Origin: an uncultured Lachnospiraceae bacterium
GTDB lineage: Bacteria > Bacillota > Clostridia > Lachnospirales > Lachnospiraceae
Length of the DNA stretch: 37,519 bases
Assembly (NCBI GenBank): GCA_910579325.1
Contig: CAJTTU010000031.1
Span: 1-37,519, forward strand
Direction of reading: 5' to 3'
In this document: positions 30,664 through 37,519 of the stretch, one piece after another
How positions within the stretch are numbered: the stretch's first letter is position 1
Layout of the letters: each line of letters starts with the position of its first letter
Notes under the pieces: generated by a model
The model's database searches: none
What the model was told of the DNA's origin: nothing
What the model saw: the letters and a program-made list of their open reading frames with translations, nothing else
Translations under genes and position numbers: made by a program

Positions 30664-33600
30664 TTATTTCCTTTTCTTCCTTCTCGTCTTCCTCCGCCGC
30701 AGCCCCCTGGCTGCCAGCGCCAGCACTGCCACGGCGGCGGCGCCTCCGGCTGCCGTTCCCACCATGGTCCAAAGGGCTGAGGATTTTTCCGCTACACAGA
30801 AGCTTTGCTTTGTGCCTGCCATCTCCACCTGGAGGTACTGCCCTCTCTCTTTGCCGTCCAGTTCCTTCCAAATGCCGTTTTGGCACCCCCATACCTCGGC
30901 GTCCCCATAGGGATTGTACAGCCTGACGGCAAAGGTATCCCCATCTTTCACGGCGGCATTCTCCAGGGTGATGTCATAAATCACATGCTCCCGGCCGGCT
31001 GCCTCGGCAGGCGGCGCCATGTCGCTTACGCTGACCGTAAGCTTCGTGTCCTCGGTAAACCGCTGCTCCACCAGCGCATAGGGTTTTTCCCATTTTCCGG
31101 TATCTGCCGCCTGACCGGGAGAACCGTTCTCCCCTTCTTTGCTCTCCTGCGTTTCCAGTTCATTGCTCTGCACCACCGTGACATCCTCTTTATATTCCCC
31201 GTCGATCAGCAGATTCCCCGTCATCACCTGCCCCGGATAGTCCGGCCACACGCCGTAATACCCCTCTTTCTCCGGGAACGGCGGGTAATCCAGGTTTGCC
31301 AGGCTTTCCCCGTATTTCAATTCCTGGGTCCCCAGATACCGGTCCTCCACCCGGAAAATGGCTTTCAGATGGCGGAACTGTCCCGGCAGGCCCTCTACCT
31401 CCAGCAGGCTGGCATAATCGATGGGCTCCGCCACCCCGGCGTAGCTGACGTCGTCGATCCCGCAGAGCCGGTCGCTGACAAAATAATTGCCGCTGACCTT
31501 AAGCGTTCCCTCTTCTTCATCCTCACTGTGCCCGTTGTCATATTGCATTGTCTGCCCGGCGATCGCCCCTTTTCTGCCCACAGTGGCCTGGCAGTCCGCC
31601 ATGGAATAACAATTCTTCAACGTATCGGCAAATCCTGCGATGCCGCCCACATTCCTGCCGCCGGACACGGTACACAGCGCATAACAATTCCGGATCACCG
31701 TCAGCGACTCGCCGCAGATGCCGCCCACATAGCCGCCCTCCGTGCTCTCCACGCTGCCGTACCCTTCCGAATCGGTGACAATCCCATGCCGCATATAGCC
31801 CACAATCCCGCCGGCTCCATCCTTTTTGGCTGTCACAAACCCTTCATTCACACTGTCGTTAATCAGGCATTTGGTGAAATATTTTCTTCCGATCTGATAT
31901 TCCACGCTGCCTGCCGCGCTGTCCTCCGGATCTTCCTCGTCGATGGACATGGCGCCGGCGATTCCGCCCACATTGATATCGCCTCTGATCATGCCCTTAT
32001 TTCTGCAGTTATCGGTTTTGCCGGTGGCAATGCTCTCCGGATTCTCGATATCCACATCCTCATAGAGCTCCTCCACGCTGAACTCGCCGTAATTGGTCAA
32101 ATGATCTGCCAGCAGGTTAAACACCACATTGATCTGGTCATTTACCGCCCGCAAATCCTCATTGACCACATCGGAGTAATCCGAGGCATGGCCGCTCAGG
32201 CTTGAGACGGCGTCCGAAATTCCGCTCAGCTGACTATGTAATACCTCCCGGTTTACGTCAAATTCCTCACCCAGCTTCGAGAAACGGATTTCTTCCTGTC
32301 CGTTCACATAATCCACGATACTGTTCGTATCTCTGGCGGCTGATTTTATGGAATCCACGGCCTCCTGTAAATGGTCCATGGCCGTCGTCATATGGTCTCC
32401 CATATCCTTCGCCTGGTCAAAGACCTGGCCCCCTGCGTCGCCGGCGATTCCGCTTAAGCTGCCCAGCACGGCGGTCGTGGCCTCCGACATGGAGCCAAGG
32501 GCCTCTGCCAGCGCGTCAAGCTGCTCTTCACTCGCCGCTCCGCCGCCGTCCTGAATTTCTTTGATTATTTCATCCACCCTCAAAGCCGCATCCTGCTGCG
32601 CCCTGATCAGCTCATCGATGTTCTGGCTTAAATTGCCGCCGCTTACGCTGAGGCCGTCCCCTGCCGTTTTCAATCCGTCGCCGATCTTTGCCAGCTCCCG
32701 GCTCATATCGGAGAAGCGGTCCTGGGAGGCGTGAACGTCGTCAAACACCTCCGGCAGCATATCCGTCACATGATCCAGACGGTCTGCCAGCGCCTGGGCC
32801 TGATCCAGATTGTCATCCGCGAAATCCGCTATCTGTTCCACCAGGGCATCTCCCGCATCCACTGCGCCGTCGCCGTAAGCCGTCAAGCCATCCAGGTCCT
32901 GTTTCAGCACATTTTTCTCTTCTCCCAGATCATCCAGTGTCTTTTCAATCAGATCATGAAGCTTATTCACCGCGTTGCGCAGGGATTCGGCCTCGTCCAC
33001 CTCGATGTAAGGCTCCATCTGTCCCACGATGCCGCCCACATCTTTTCGGCCCGCTACCGGGCCGTTATTCGTACACAGAGACACGACGCCGGACTGCCTT
33101 CCCACGATTCCGCCGATATTATAACCGGCATGCTCATAACCGATTTTCCCATAATTGATGCACCGGATCACCGTACCGTCGGAATGGCCGGCGATACCTC
33201 CGGTATCCACGCCGCTGAACAGCGTCGTGTCCGAACCGCTGGCATCGATGCTTAGGAAAAGCCCCGCCCCCATCTCGTCATCCTCTTCCACCCATTCGCT
33301 GTCGTTGTTGATACAGGAACGATTGATGCAGTAGGATATGGTTCCGTGGTTCCGCCCGGCGATTCCGCCTGTGGAATAGTAGCCCGTTACCCTCCCAGTC
33401 ACGGAGCTGTTCCGTATCATGCCCGTGCCGTCATTGACGCCCACAAGACCGCCCACCGTAGTCTTGCCGCTGACAGTTCCCTGGAAGCTGCAGTTTTTGA
33501 TGGTTCCGTAATTGACGCCGCACAGGCTGCCGATACACTCCTTTTCATCGGCAGCGATGATTTCTCCTTCTAATTTCAGGTTTTCTACCAGGCCGTCCTT

Positions 33601-34161
33601 TCCGATATAGCGGAACAAGCCCGCCACATAGCCGTCGCCGCCGTACCGGAAACCGGAAATAGTATGGTTCTGTCCGTTAAACGCGCCTGTAAATATGGGT
33701 ACAGGGTCAAATATCATTCCGGATAGATCGATATCCGCCGTCAGAACCACCTGCTTATCGGAAGACCAGGAATCCAGAGAACAAGACTTCACAAAGTCCA
33801 GGAAATCGCCTGACGTGCCAATCTCAATAATCTCCGGCGCTGATGCTTCGCTGCCGCCGTTTTCATCCCCGTTTTGGGATTCTTCATCATGCTCCGCTCT
33901 GCTGTCGGTCACACCGTCGTTCTGTGTTTCATCATCTTTCGTCCCATTCTTCTCTATTCCATCATTTTTTGTCCCGCTATTCGCCGGTTTTTCACCAGCC
34001 GTTTCTCCATCGGCTGTTCCGCTCCCATGTATCTCACCATCCTGCTGCCCTGCCCGGCTCTGGGGCTCGGCATGCAGCCTTTCCACAGGAACACCGGCAC
34101 AAAGCAGGGCAAAGGCCAGCCCCAGAGAAATCATTTTTATAAAAAACGCCCTACGCTTCAT
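30664..34161 (-). CDS. GLUG-repeat surface protein with central coiled-coil and C-terminal membrane anchor
   Basis: This is a secreted, anchored protein of 1165 residues. A signal peptide (1-31, MKRRAFFIKMISLGLAFALL then CAG...LHA) is followed by an acidic linker to about 105. GLUG-type beta-helix repeats (GGLVGVNDGT, GGIAGRNHGT, GGIVGRQSG) extend to about 385. A long helical/coiled-coil region of Leu, Asp and Gln heptads runs from about 388 to 694, then more GLUG repeats to about 865, a beta-rich domain, a membrane helix near 1129-1153 and an Arg/Lys tail. The start overlaps the MMPL stop by 11 bases with its own GGAGG, so the two are translationally coupled. A longer frame to 34257 lacks a signal. 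The protein may act as an extracellular partner of the MMPL pump. Confidence 0.85.
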   Translation of the reverse strand: MKRRAFFIKMISLGLAFALLCAGVPVERLHAEPQSRAGQQDGEIHGSGTADGETAGEKPANSGTKNDGIEKNGTKDDETQNDGVTDSRAEHDEESQNGDENGGSEASAPEIIEIGTSGDFLDFVKSCSLDSWSSDKQVVLTADIDLSGMIFDPVPIFTGAFNGQNHTISGFRYGGDGYVAGLFRYIGKDGLVENLKLEGEIIAADEKECIGSLCGVNYGTIKNCSFQGTVSGKTTVGGLVGVNDGTGMIRNSSVTGRVTGYYSTGGIAGRNHGTISYCINRSCINNDSEWVEEDDEMGAGLFLSIDASGSDTTLFSGVDTGGIAGHSDGTVIRCINYGKIGYEHAGYNIGGIVGRQSGVVSLCTNNGPVAGRKDVGGIVGQMEPYIEVDEAESLRNAVNKLHDLIEKTLDDLGEEKNVLKQDLDGLTAYGDGAVDAGDALVEQIADFADDNLDQAQALADRLDHVTDMLPEVFDDVHASQDRFSDMSRELAKIGDGLKTAGDGLSVSGGNLSQNIDELIRAQQDAALRVDEIIKEIQDGGGAASEEQLDALAEALGSMSEATTAVLGSLSGIAGDAGGQVFDQAKDMGDHMTTAMDHLQEAVDSIKSAARDTNSIVDYVNGQEEIRFSKLGEEFDVNREVLHSQLSGISDAVSSLSGHASDYSDVVNEDLRAVNDQINVVFNLLADHLTNYGEFSVEELYEDVDIENPESIATGKTDNCRNKGMIRGDINVGGIAGAMSIDEEDPEDSAAGSVEYQIGRKYFTKCLINDSVNEGFVTAKKDGAGGIVGYMRHGIVTDSEGYGSVESTEGGYVGGICGESLTVIRNCYALCTVSGGRNVGGIAGFADTLKNCYSMADCQATVGRKGAIAGQTMQYDNGHSEDEEEGTLKVSGNYFVSDRLCGIDDVSYAGVAEPIDYASLLEVEGLPGQFRHLKAIFRVEDRYLGTQELKYGESLANLDYPPFPEKEGYYGVWPDYPGQVMTGNLLIDGEYKEDVTVVQSNELETQESKEGENGSPGQAADTGKWEKPYALVEQRFTEDTKLTVSVSDMAPPAEAAGREHVIYDITLENAAVKDGDTFAVRLYNPYGDAEVWGCQNGIWKELDGKERGQYLQVEMAGTKQSFCVAEKSSALWTMVGTAAGGAAAVAVLALAARGLRRRKTRRKKRK

Positions 34162-36643
34162 TGCCAACCTCCTTATCCCGCCGCATAAGCGCCGCCAGGT
34201 CGCTGCCGTCGTCCTCCTTGGGCTCCATCTGCCCCATATTGACGAACAGGCTGGCATCGCCCCGGATATACCCGTGGAATTCTCCCATCACGCTTCCGTT
34301 TACCTGCCCCTGCACCAGTCCGTCCACCCGCATCAGCCCGGAGCCTTTCTCCAGTTTCAAAGGGATAGACACGGCGAAGGAAGTCCTGTCTATCACCTTT
34401 TCGCCCAGCAGCAAGATCTGAGGCAGAACGAACATAACGATAATAATGGACATAATCGTCCCCCGCCCCAGACACTGACCTATACCGCAGATGGCGCCGT
34501 CGGAGGACATCCGCCCGATCAGGATGCCGGCCAGCGCCAGCATGGAGCCCGATGTGACAATAGTGGGAAAGGCGAAATTCATCGTCTCGATAATCGCCTC
34601 TTTTTTCGACATCTTCTCCTTCAGCTCCATAAACCGGCCGGAGATCACGATGGCATAGTCGATATTCGCGCCCATCTGAATCGAGCTGACGATCAGATAG
34701 CTCATGAAAAACACATTTTTTTGCTGCATGGCCGGCACGGCGAAATTCAGCCAGATTACGCCCTGGATTACCATAATCAGAAGCACCGGCATACCCGCCG
34801 ACATAAAAGTAAACAGAAGCACCACCAGCACGGCCAGGATGGAAACCACATTGACCACCGTATTATCCCGCTGGAAGGTTTTGTAAAGGTCGTACTGGCT
34901 GGTAGCCTCGCCGGGAATCAGCACCGGCTCTTCATAATACTTCTTCGCGATCTGATGCATCTCATCCAGGAAGGCAAAGGTCTCCTCCCCTTCCTCCGGC
35001 AGGTTCAGATAGATCAGCATACGGCTGTAATTCTTCCCCTGCAGCTGGTCCAGGGCGATCTGCATCTTGGTATGGGCCTCCTCCAGCGTATCCATCATAT
35101 CATCGTCCAGGGTCACATACCCCTCGTCCACCTCGTCATACAGGAACATAAACATATCGATCAGCGGTACGCTGTATGCGGAAAGGCCATTGACAATCTT
35201 TGCATAGTTTTCGTCATTGACCGCATAAGCCATATAAAGCAGCTCGGCCACCTCATAGTCCAGCTCCAGAAGCTCCGAGAAGTCTCTAGCCGTCAGCTTG
35301 TCGGTCAGCATATAGCCGTCCATGGCCTCGGTATTGGCCAGGCCCATCGTATAGTCGATTTCTTCTCTCGCATCCAGTTCCGCCAGCAGCCGCTTTTCCT
35401 TGTCATAATTTCCTCCGGGCACCACCAGCGCCACCATATTGCTGTCGCCGAAGCTTTCCGTGATCATCTCATCCACCACCATGGTGTCGCTTTTCACCGG
35501 GGTTTCCAGCATGGTGTAGCCGTATACGTAAGGGCATTTGGAAGACACAATATAGGCCACGATAATCAGCGCCAAAAAAAGCGGCGGCATAATATGCTTT
35601 GTGGCATAGGCGAATTTCCCCACAAATGGAATTTTCGGGATAAAGCTTTTATGCTTTGTTTTATCCATGGCCTTGCCGAACAGCATAATCAGCCCCGGCA
35701 TCAGCAGGAATACGGACAGCAGGCTTAAGACAATGGCCCGGATCAGGCAGAGGGCCATATCGCTGCCGATGCCGAACTGCATAAACATCATGGCGATCAG
35801 GCCGCCCACCGTGGTCAGGGAGCTGGAGGAAATCTCCGGGATCGCCTTGCTCAAGGCCACAATGTCCGCCTCCCTGATGGGCAGCTTCTGATGCTCCTCC
35901 TTATAACGGTTGCAGAATATGACCGCATAGTCGATGGACAAGGCCAGCTGCAGCACAATCGTCACCGAATTGGACACGAAGGAAATGGTTCCCATAAAGA
36001 AGTTGGTGCCCTTGGTGATCAGCGCCGCCGCGCAGAAGGTCAGAAGGAGCACCGGCACCTCCGCCCAGGTTTCCGACGTCAGCAAAAGGACGGAAACCAC
36101 CACGATGGCCACCAGCACGCTGATCACCTGCATCTCGCTGGCAATCTGCTCCGCCGAGGCGTCGCCCATGGAGGTAGACACATAAAGGTCATAGCCGGTT
36201 AACATCGACTCCACCTCATCCAGCGCCTCCAAAGCCCGGTCGTCCGTCTCCTCATATCCAAAGGTGATATCATACAGGGCGGAAAAATTGTTGTAGTGGT
36301 CTGTCGTGCTGTCAAAATCCAGCATAATCACCGTATCCAGCGCCTCGATTTCTTCCGAAATTCTTTCCGCCTCTTTGTAGGGGATATTCGTCACCATCAC
36401 CCTGGCCGTGCCATATGTAATAAACTGCTCCTCCATCCGGTCAAGGCCCTGACGGGTCTCCGTGGAATCCGGCAGATACGCCGACATGGCGTTCTCCACC
36501 TTCACCCAGTTCATCGACACCACCGAAAAGATCAGGGCAATGCCGAAAAGCAGGAAAAATAAATTCCGTCTGTCCACAATGAAGGTGGCCGCTTTTACCA
36601 TAAAGCCGCCGTCCTCCTTGCCTTTTTTTGACTCTGCCGACAT
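34151..36643 (-). CDS. MMPL/RND-family membrane transporter
   Basis: The protein is 830 residues with the RND duplication. One membrane helix (about 28-46) precedes an external loop (about 50-165), then five helices with SIDYAVIFCNRYKEE; a second single helix near 350-370, a second loop to about 590, and five helices with GANIDYAIVISGRFMELKEK. The two D-Y pairs in helices 4 and 10 are the usual proton-relay positions. It probably moves lipids, peptides or drugs across the membrane. After the last helix a tail has alternating V-x-G units (DGLVQGQVNGSVMGEF) like a short beta-solenoid. It is transcribed from a strong promoter with a palindrome over its -35. Confidence 0.9.
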   Translation of the reverse strand: MSAESKKGKEDGGFMVKAATFIVDRRNLFFLLFGIALIFSVVSMNWVKVENAMSAYLPDSTETRQGLDRMEEQFITYGTARVMVTNIPYKEAERISEEIEALDTVIMLDFDSTTDHYNNFSALYDITFGYEETDDRALEALDEVESMLTGYDLYVSTSMGDASAEQIASEMQVISVLVAIVVVSVLLLTSETWAEVPVLLLTFCAAALITKGTNFFMGTISFVSNSVTIVLQLALSIDYAVIFCNRYKEEHQKLPIREADIVALSKAIPEISSSSLTTVGGLIAMMFMQFGIGSDMALCLIRAIVLSLLSVFLLMPGLIMLFGKAMDKTKHKSFIPKIPFVGKFAYATKHIMPPLFLALIIVAYIVSSKCPYVYGYTMLETPVKSDTMVVDEMITESFGDSNMVALVVPGGNYDKEKRLLAELDAREEIDYTMGLANTEAMDGYMLTDKLTARDFSELLELDYEVAELLYMAYAVNDENYAKIVNGLSAYSVPLIDMFMFLYDEVDEGYVTLDDDMMDTLEEAHTKMQIALDQLQGKNYSRMLIYLNLPEEGEETFAFLDEMHQIAKKYYEEPVLIPGEATSQYDLYKTFQRDNTVVNVVSILAVLVVLLFTFMSAGMPVLLIMVIQGVIWLNFAVPAMQQKNVFFMSYLIVSSIQMGANIDYAIVISGRFMELKEKMSKKEAIIETMNFAFPTIVTSGSMLALAGILIGRMSSDGAICGIGQCLGRGTIMSIIIVMFVLPQILLLGEKVIDRTSFAVSIPLKLEKGSGLMRVDGLVQGQVNGSVMGEFHGYIRGDASLFVNMGQMEPKEDDGSDLAALMRRDKEVGNEA

Positions 36644-36719
36644 CCTGTCTACACCTCCAATTTATGTACCGCCATAGTTCCGGGCATCAGGCCTGCCCGG
36701 ATCAAATCTGCTATACAGT

Positions 36720-36755
36720 ATTATAATATAGAAAAATTTTTTTGACAAGTGGTCA
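36720..36755 (-). promoter_or_regulatory. MMPL operon promoter with TetR-like operator
   Basis: TTGTCA (-35, 36748-36743), 17 bases, TATAAT (-10, 36725-36720). The palindrome TGACAAGTGGTCA (36743-36755) covers the -35, as expected for a repressor of the TetR type. No TetR gene is in the window. The remaining 36756-36880 stretch shows nothing I can support. Confidence 0.75.
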
Positions 36756-36880
36756 TTTTTTTACAAAAACCGCATAGGCTTTCTTTCGCATCATACCATT
36801 TTTTGAAACTGATTGTTATATATCATTTATACAATGCCGGAAAGACATTCGACCTGAACACAATACGGATATTTCCACGC

Positions 36881-36916
36881 AAAAAAATACACCGGAGAAC
36901 AAACCTTCGGTGTATT
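36881..36916 (-). terminator. Rho-independent terminator after the EamA gene
   Basis: AATACACCG (36916-36908 on the minus strand) pairs with CGGTGTATT (36894-36886) and runs into a T-tract. It closes the EamA transcript before the MMPL promoter. Confidence 0.85.
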
Positions 36917-36953
36917 CGCGAATATGAAAAAAGACAGGGCCCTTTCAGTCAAA

Positions 36954-37355
36954 TCACAGAACCATACATAATGTCCCCGCGCCGATCAGCGCGCAGCCAA
37001 TCAGCGATTTGGCCGTAAATTCTTCATGGAGGAAGACAAACGCCAGCAAAAGGGGAATCACAACGCTCAGTTTGTCAATCGGCACCACCTTTGACGCCTC
37101 GCCGATCTGCAACGTTCGGTAATAGCAGAGCCACGACGCCCCGGTCGCCAGCCCGGAAAGAATGAGGAAAATCCAGCTCTTTTTGCTGATCTCCGTGATT
37201 CCGCCCTGGGTATTGGTCAGAAATACCATCCCCCATGACATCACAACGACGACCACCGTCCGTATCGCCGTGGCAAGATTTGAATTCACATCCTCTATGC
37301 CGATTTTCGCCAGAATAGACGTCAACGCCGCGAACAACGCGATGCTGTCAACCAT
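36954..37355 (-). CDS. Small single-domain EamA/DMT transporter
   Basis: The 133-residue form from the ATG at 37355 has about four to five membrane helices. It shows the single-EamA-domain pattern ALFAALTSILAKIGIEDVNS, LATAIRTVVVVVMSW, ATGASWLCYYRTLQIGEASKV and DKLSVVIPLLLAFVFLHEE. Relatives of about 140 residues work as dimers; the substrate is unknown. The frame is open from 37475, but the predicted transcription start near 37386 and the family N-terminus favour a start downstream. The ribosome site (GGAAG) is weak, and the first residues differ from relatives, so the exact start is uncertain. Confidence 0.8.
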   Translation of the reverse strand: MVDSIALFAALTSILAKIGIEDVNSNLATAIRTVVVVVMSWGMVFLTNTQGGITEISKKSWIFLILSGLATGASWLCYYRTLQIGEASKVVPIDKLSVVIPLLLAFVFLHEEFTAKSLIGCALIGAGTLCMVL

Positions 37356-37392
37356 CTTCCGCGCCCTGTCGCTGCCATCATAATCAATTTTT

Positions 37393-37421
37393 ATTATAGT
37401 ATTTATGCGTACTGATATCAA
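37393..37421 (-). promoter_or_regulatory. Promoter of the EamA gene
   Basis: TTGATA (-35, 37421-37416), 17 bases, TATAAT (-10, 37398-37393). The last 98 bases of the window (37422-37519) hold no gene I can support, only the direct repeat TTTACTAC (37498-37505 and 37509-37516). Confidence 0.7.
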
Positions 37422-37519
37422 GACTTTTGGGATAAAATGGTTGATTATCTCAAAAAAGCCTTGATTTACGGGCATACAAGCAGGATTTCAAGCTGAATTT
37501 ACTACCAATTTACTACTTT

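Noticed and set aside
33695..35728. A 677-codon open frame on the plus strand opposite the MMPL and GLUG genes
   Set aside because: It lies antisense to two well-supported genes, is rich in His, Gln and Arg as expected of a shadow frame in GC-rich DNA, and has no family features or ribosome site.
36954..37475. EamA protein as a 173-residue form, or as a badly truncated gene
   Set aside because: The extra N-terminus lies upstream of the predicted transcription start and is not membrane-like. From the ATG at 37355 the length is close to normal for the single-domain family.
37498..37516. Direct repeat TTTACTAC at the window edge as an integrase attachment site
   Set aside because: Only two eight-base units are visible and no integrase gene is present; it is too short to support an att call.

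Overview
The window looks like chromosomal DNA of an anaerobic Firmicute, most likely a gut Lachnospiraceae/Clostridia relative. This is inferred from the gene families, the GGAGG-type ribosome sites, the fairly high coding GC with AT-rich promoters, a GlpP-type glycerol operon, corrinoid methyltransferases and a yybP-ykoY-like leader. I cannot name the species. Almost every gene is on the minus strand; the clear exception is a LysR regulator at 27953-28840.

Layout. 1-407: one end of a decayed IS1182-type element with an internally deleted transposase. 508-7448 (minus): glycerol/glycerol-3-phosphate operon, transcribed glpP, glpK, glpF, a GlpA-like flavoprotein, a second FAD/NAD oxidoreductase, a DUF1667 protein, and finally a 64-residue repeat peptide rich in Cys and acidic residues. 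It has a clear promoter and a terminator-like leader upstream of glpP. 7600-9072: peroxide pair, AhpC plus a stand-alone AhpF N-terminal domain. 9134-10397: a CaCA-type cation exchanger behind a leader matching the yybP-ykoY (Mn2+) riboswitch. 10447-27734: a run of about 17 kb of co-directional catabolic genes. 27953-30492: LysR regulator, a MATE efflux remnant and an acyl-ACP-thioesterase-like gene. 30664-36755: MMPL transporter overlapping a GLUG/coiled-coil surface protein. 36954-37421: small EamA transporter.

The 17 kb run starts at a near-consensus promoter facing away from the LysR gene. It encodes two family III CoA-transferases, a metallo-beta-lactamase-fold hydrolase, an aldo/keto reductase, two MaoC/hydratase-2-like proteins, EtfB/EtfA, an SLC13-type permease, an MFS carrier, an acyl-CoA-dehydrogenase-family protein, a methyl-THF methyltransferase, a corrinoid protein and two UroD-family methyltransferases (one frameshifted). 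Each UroD gene is followed by a micro-ORF of 47-49 codons. I read this as a pathway that takes up a methoxylated (probably aromatic) carboxylic acid, removes the O-methyl group onto tetrahydrofolate through the corrinoid protein, and activates and modifies the acid as its CoA thioester. The substrate is inference only.

The most unusual signals are these: eight copies of a mosaic intergenic repeat, each ending 17-26 nt before a start codon; a four-unit peptide with CX3D motifs; an acyl-CoA dehydrogenase homologue lacking Glu at both usual catalytic positions; a poly-G upstream ORF before the SLC13 permease; the paired micro-ORFs; and a riboswitch-like terminator hairpin that recurs 20 kb away without its aptamer.
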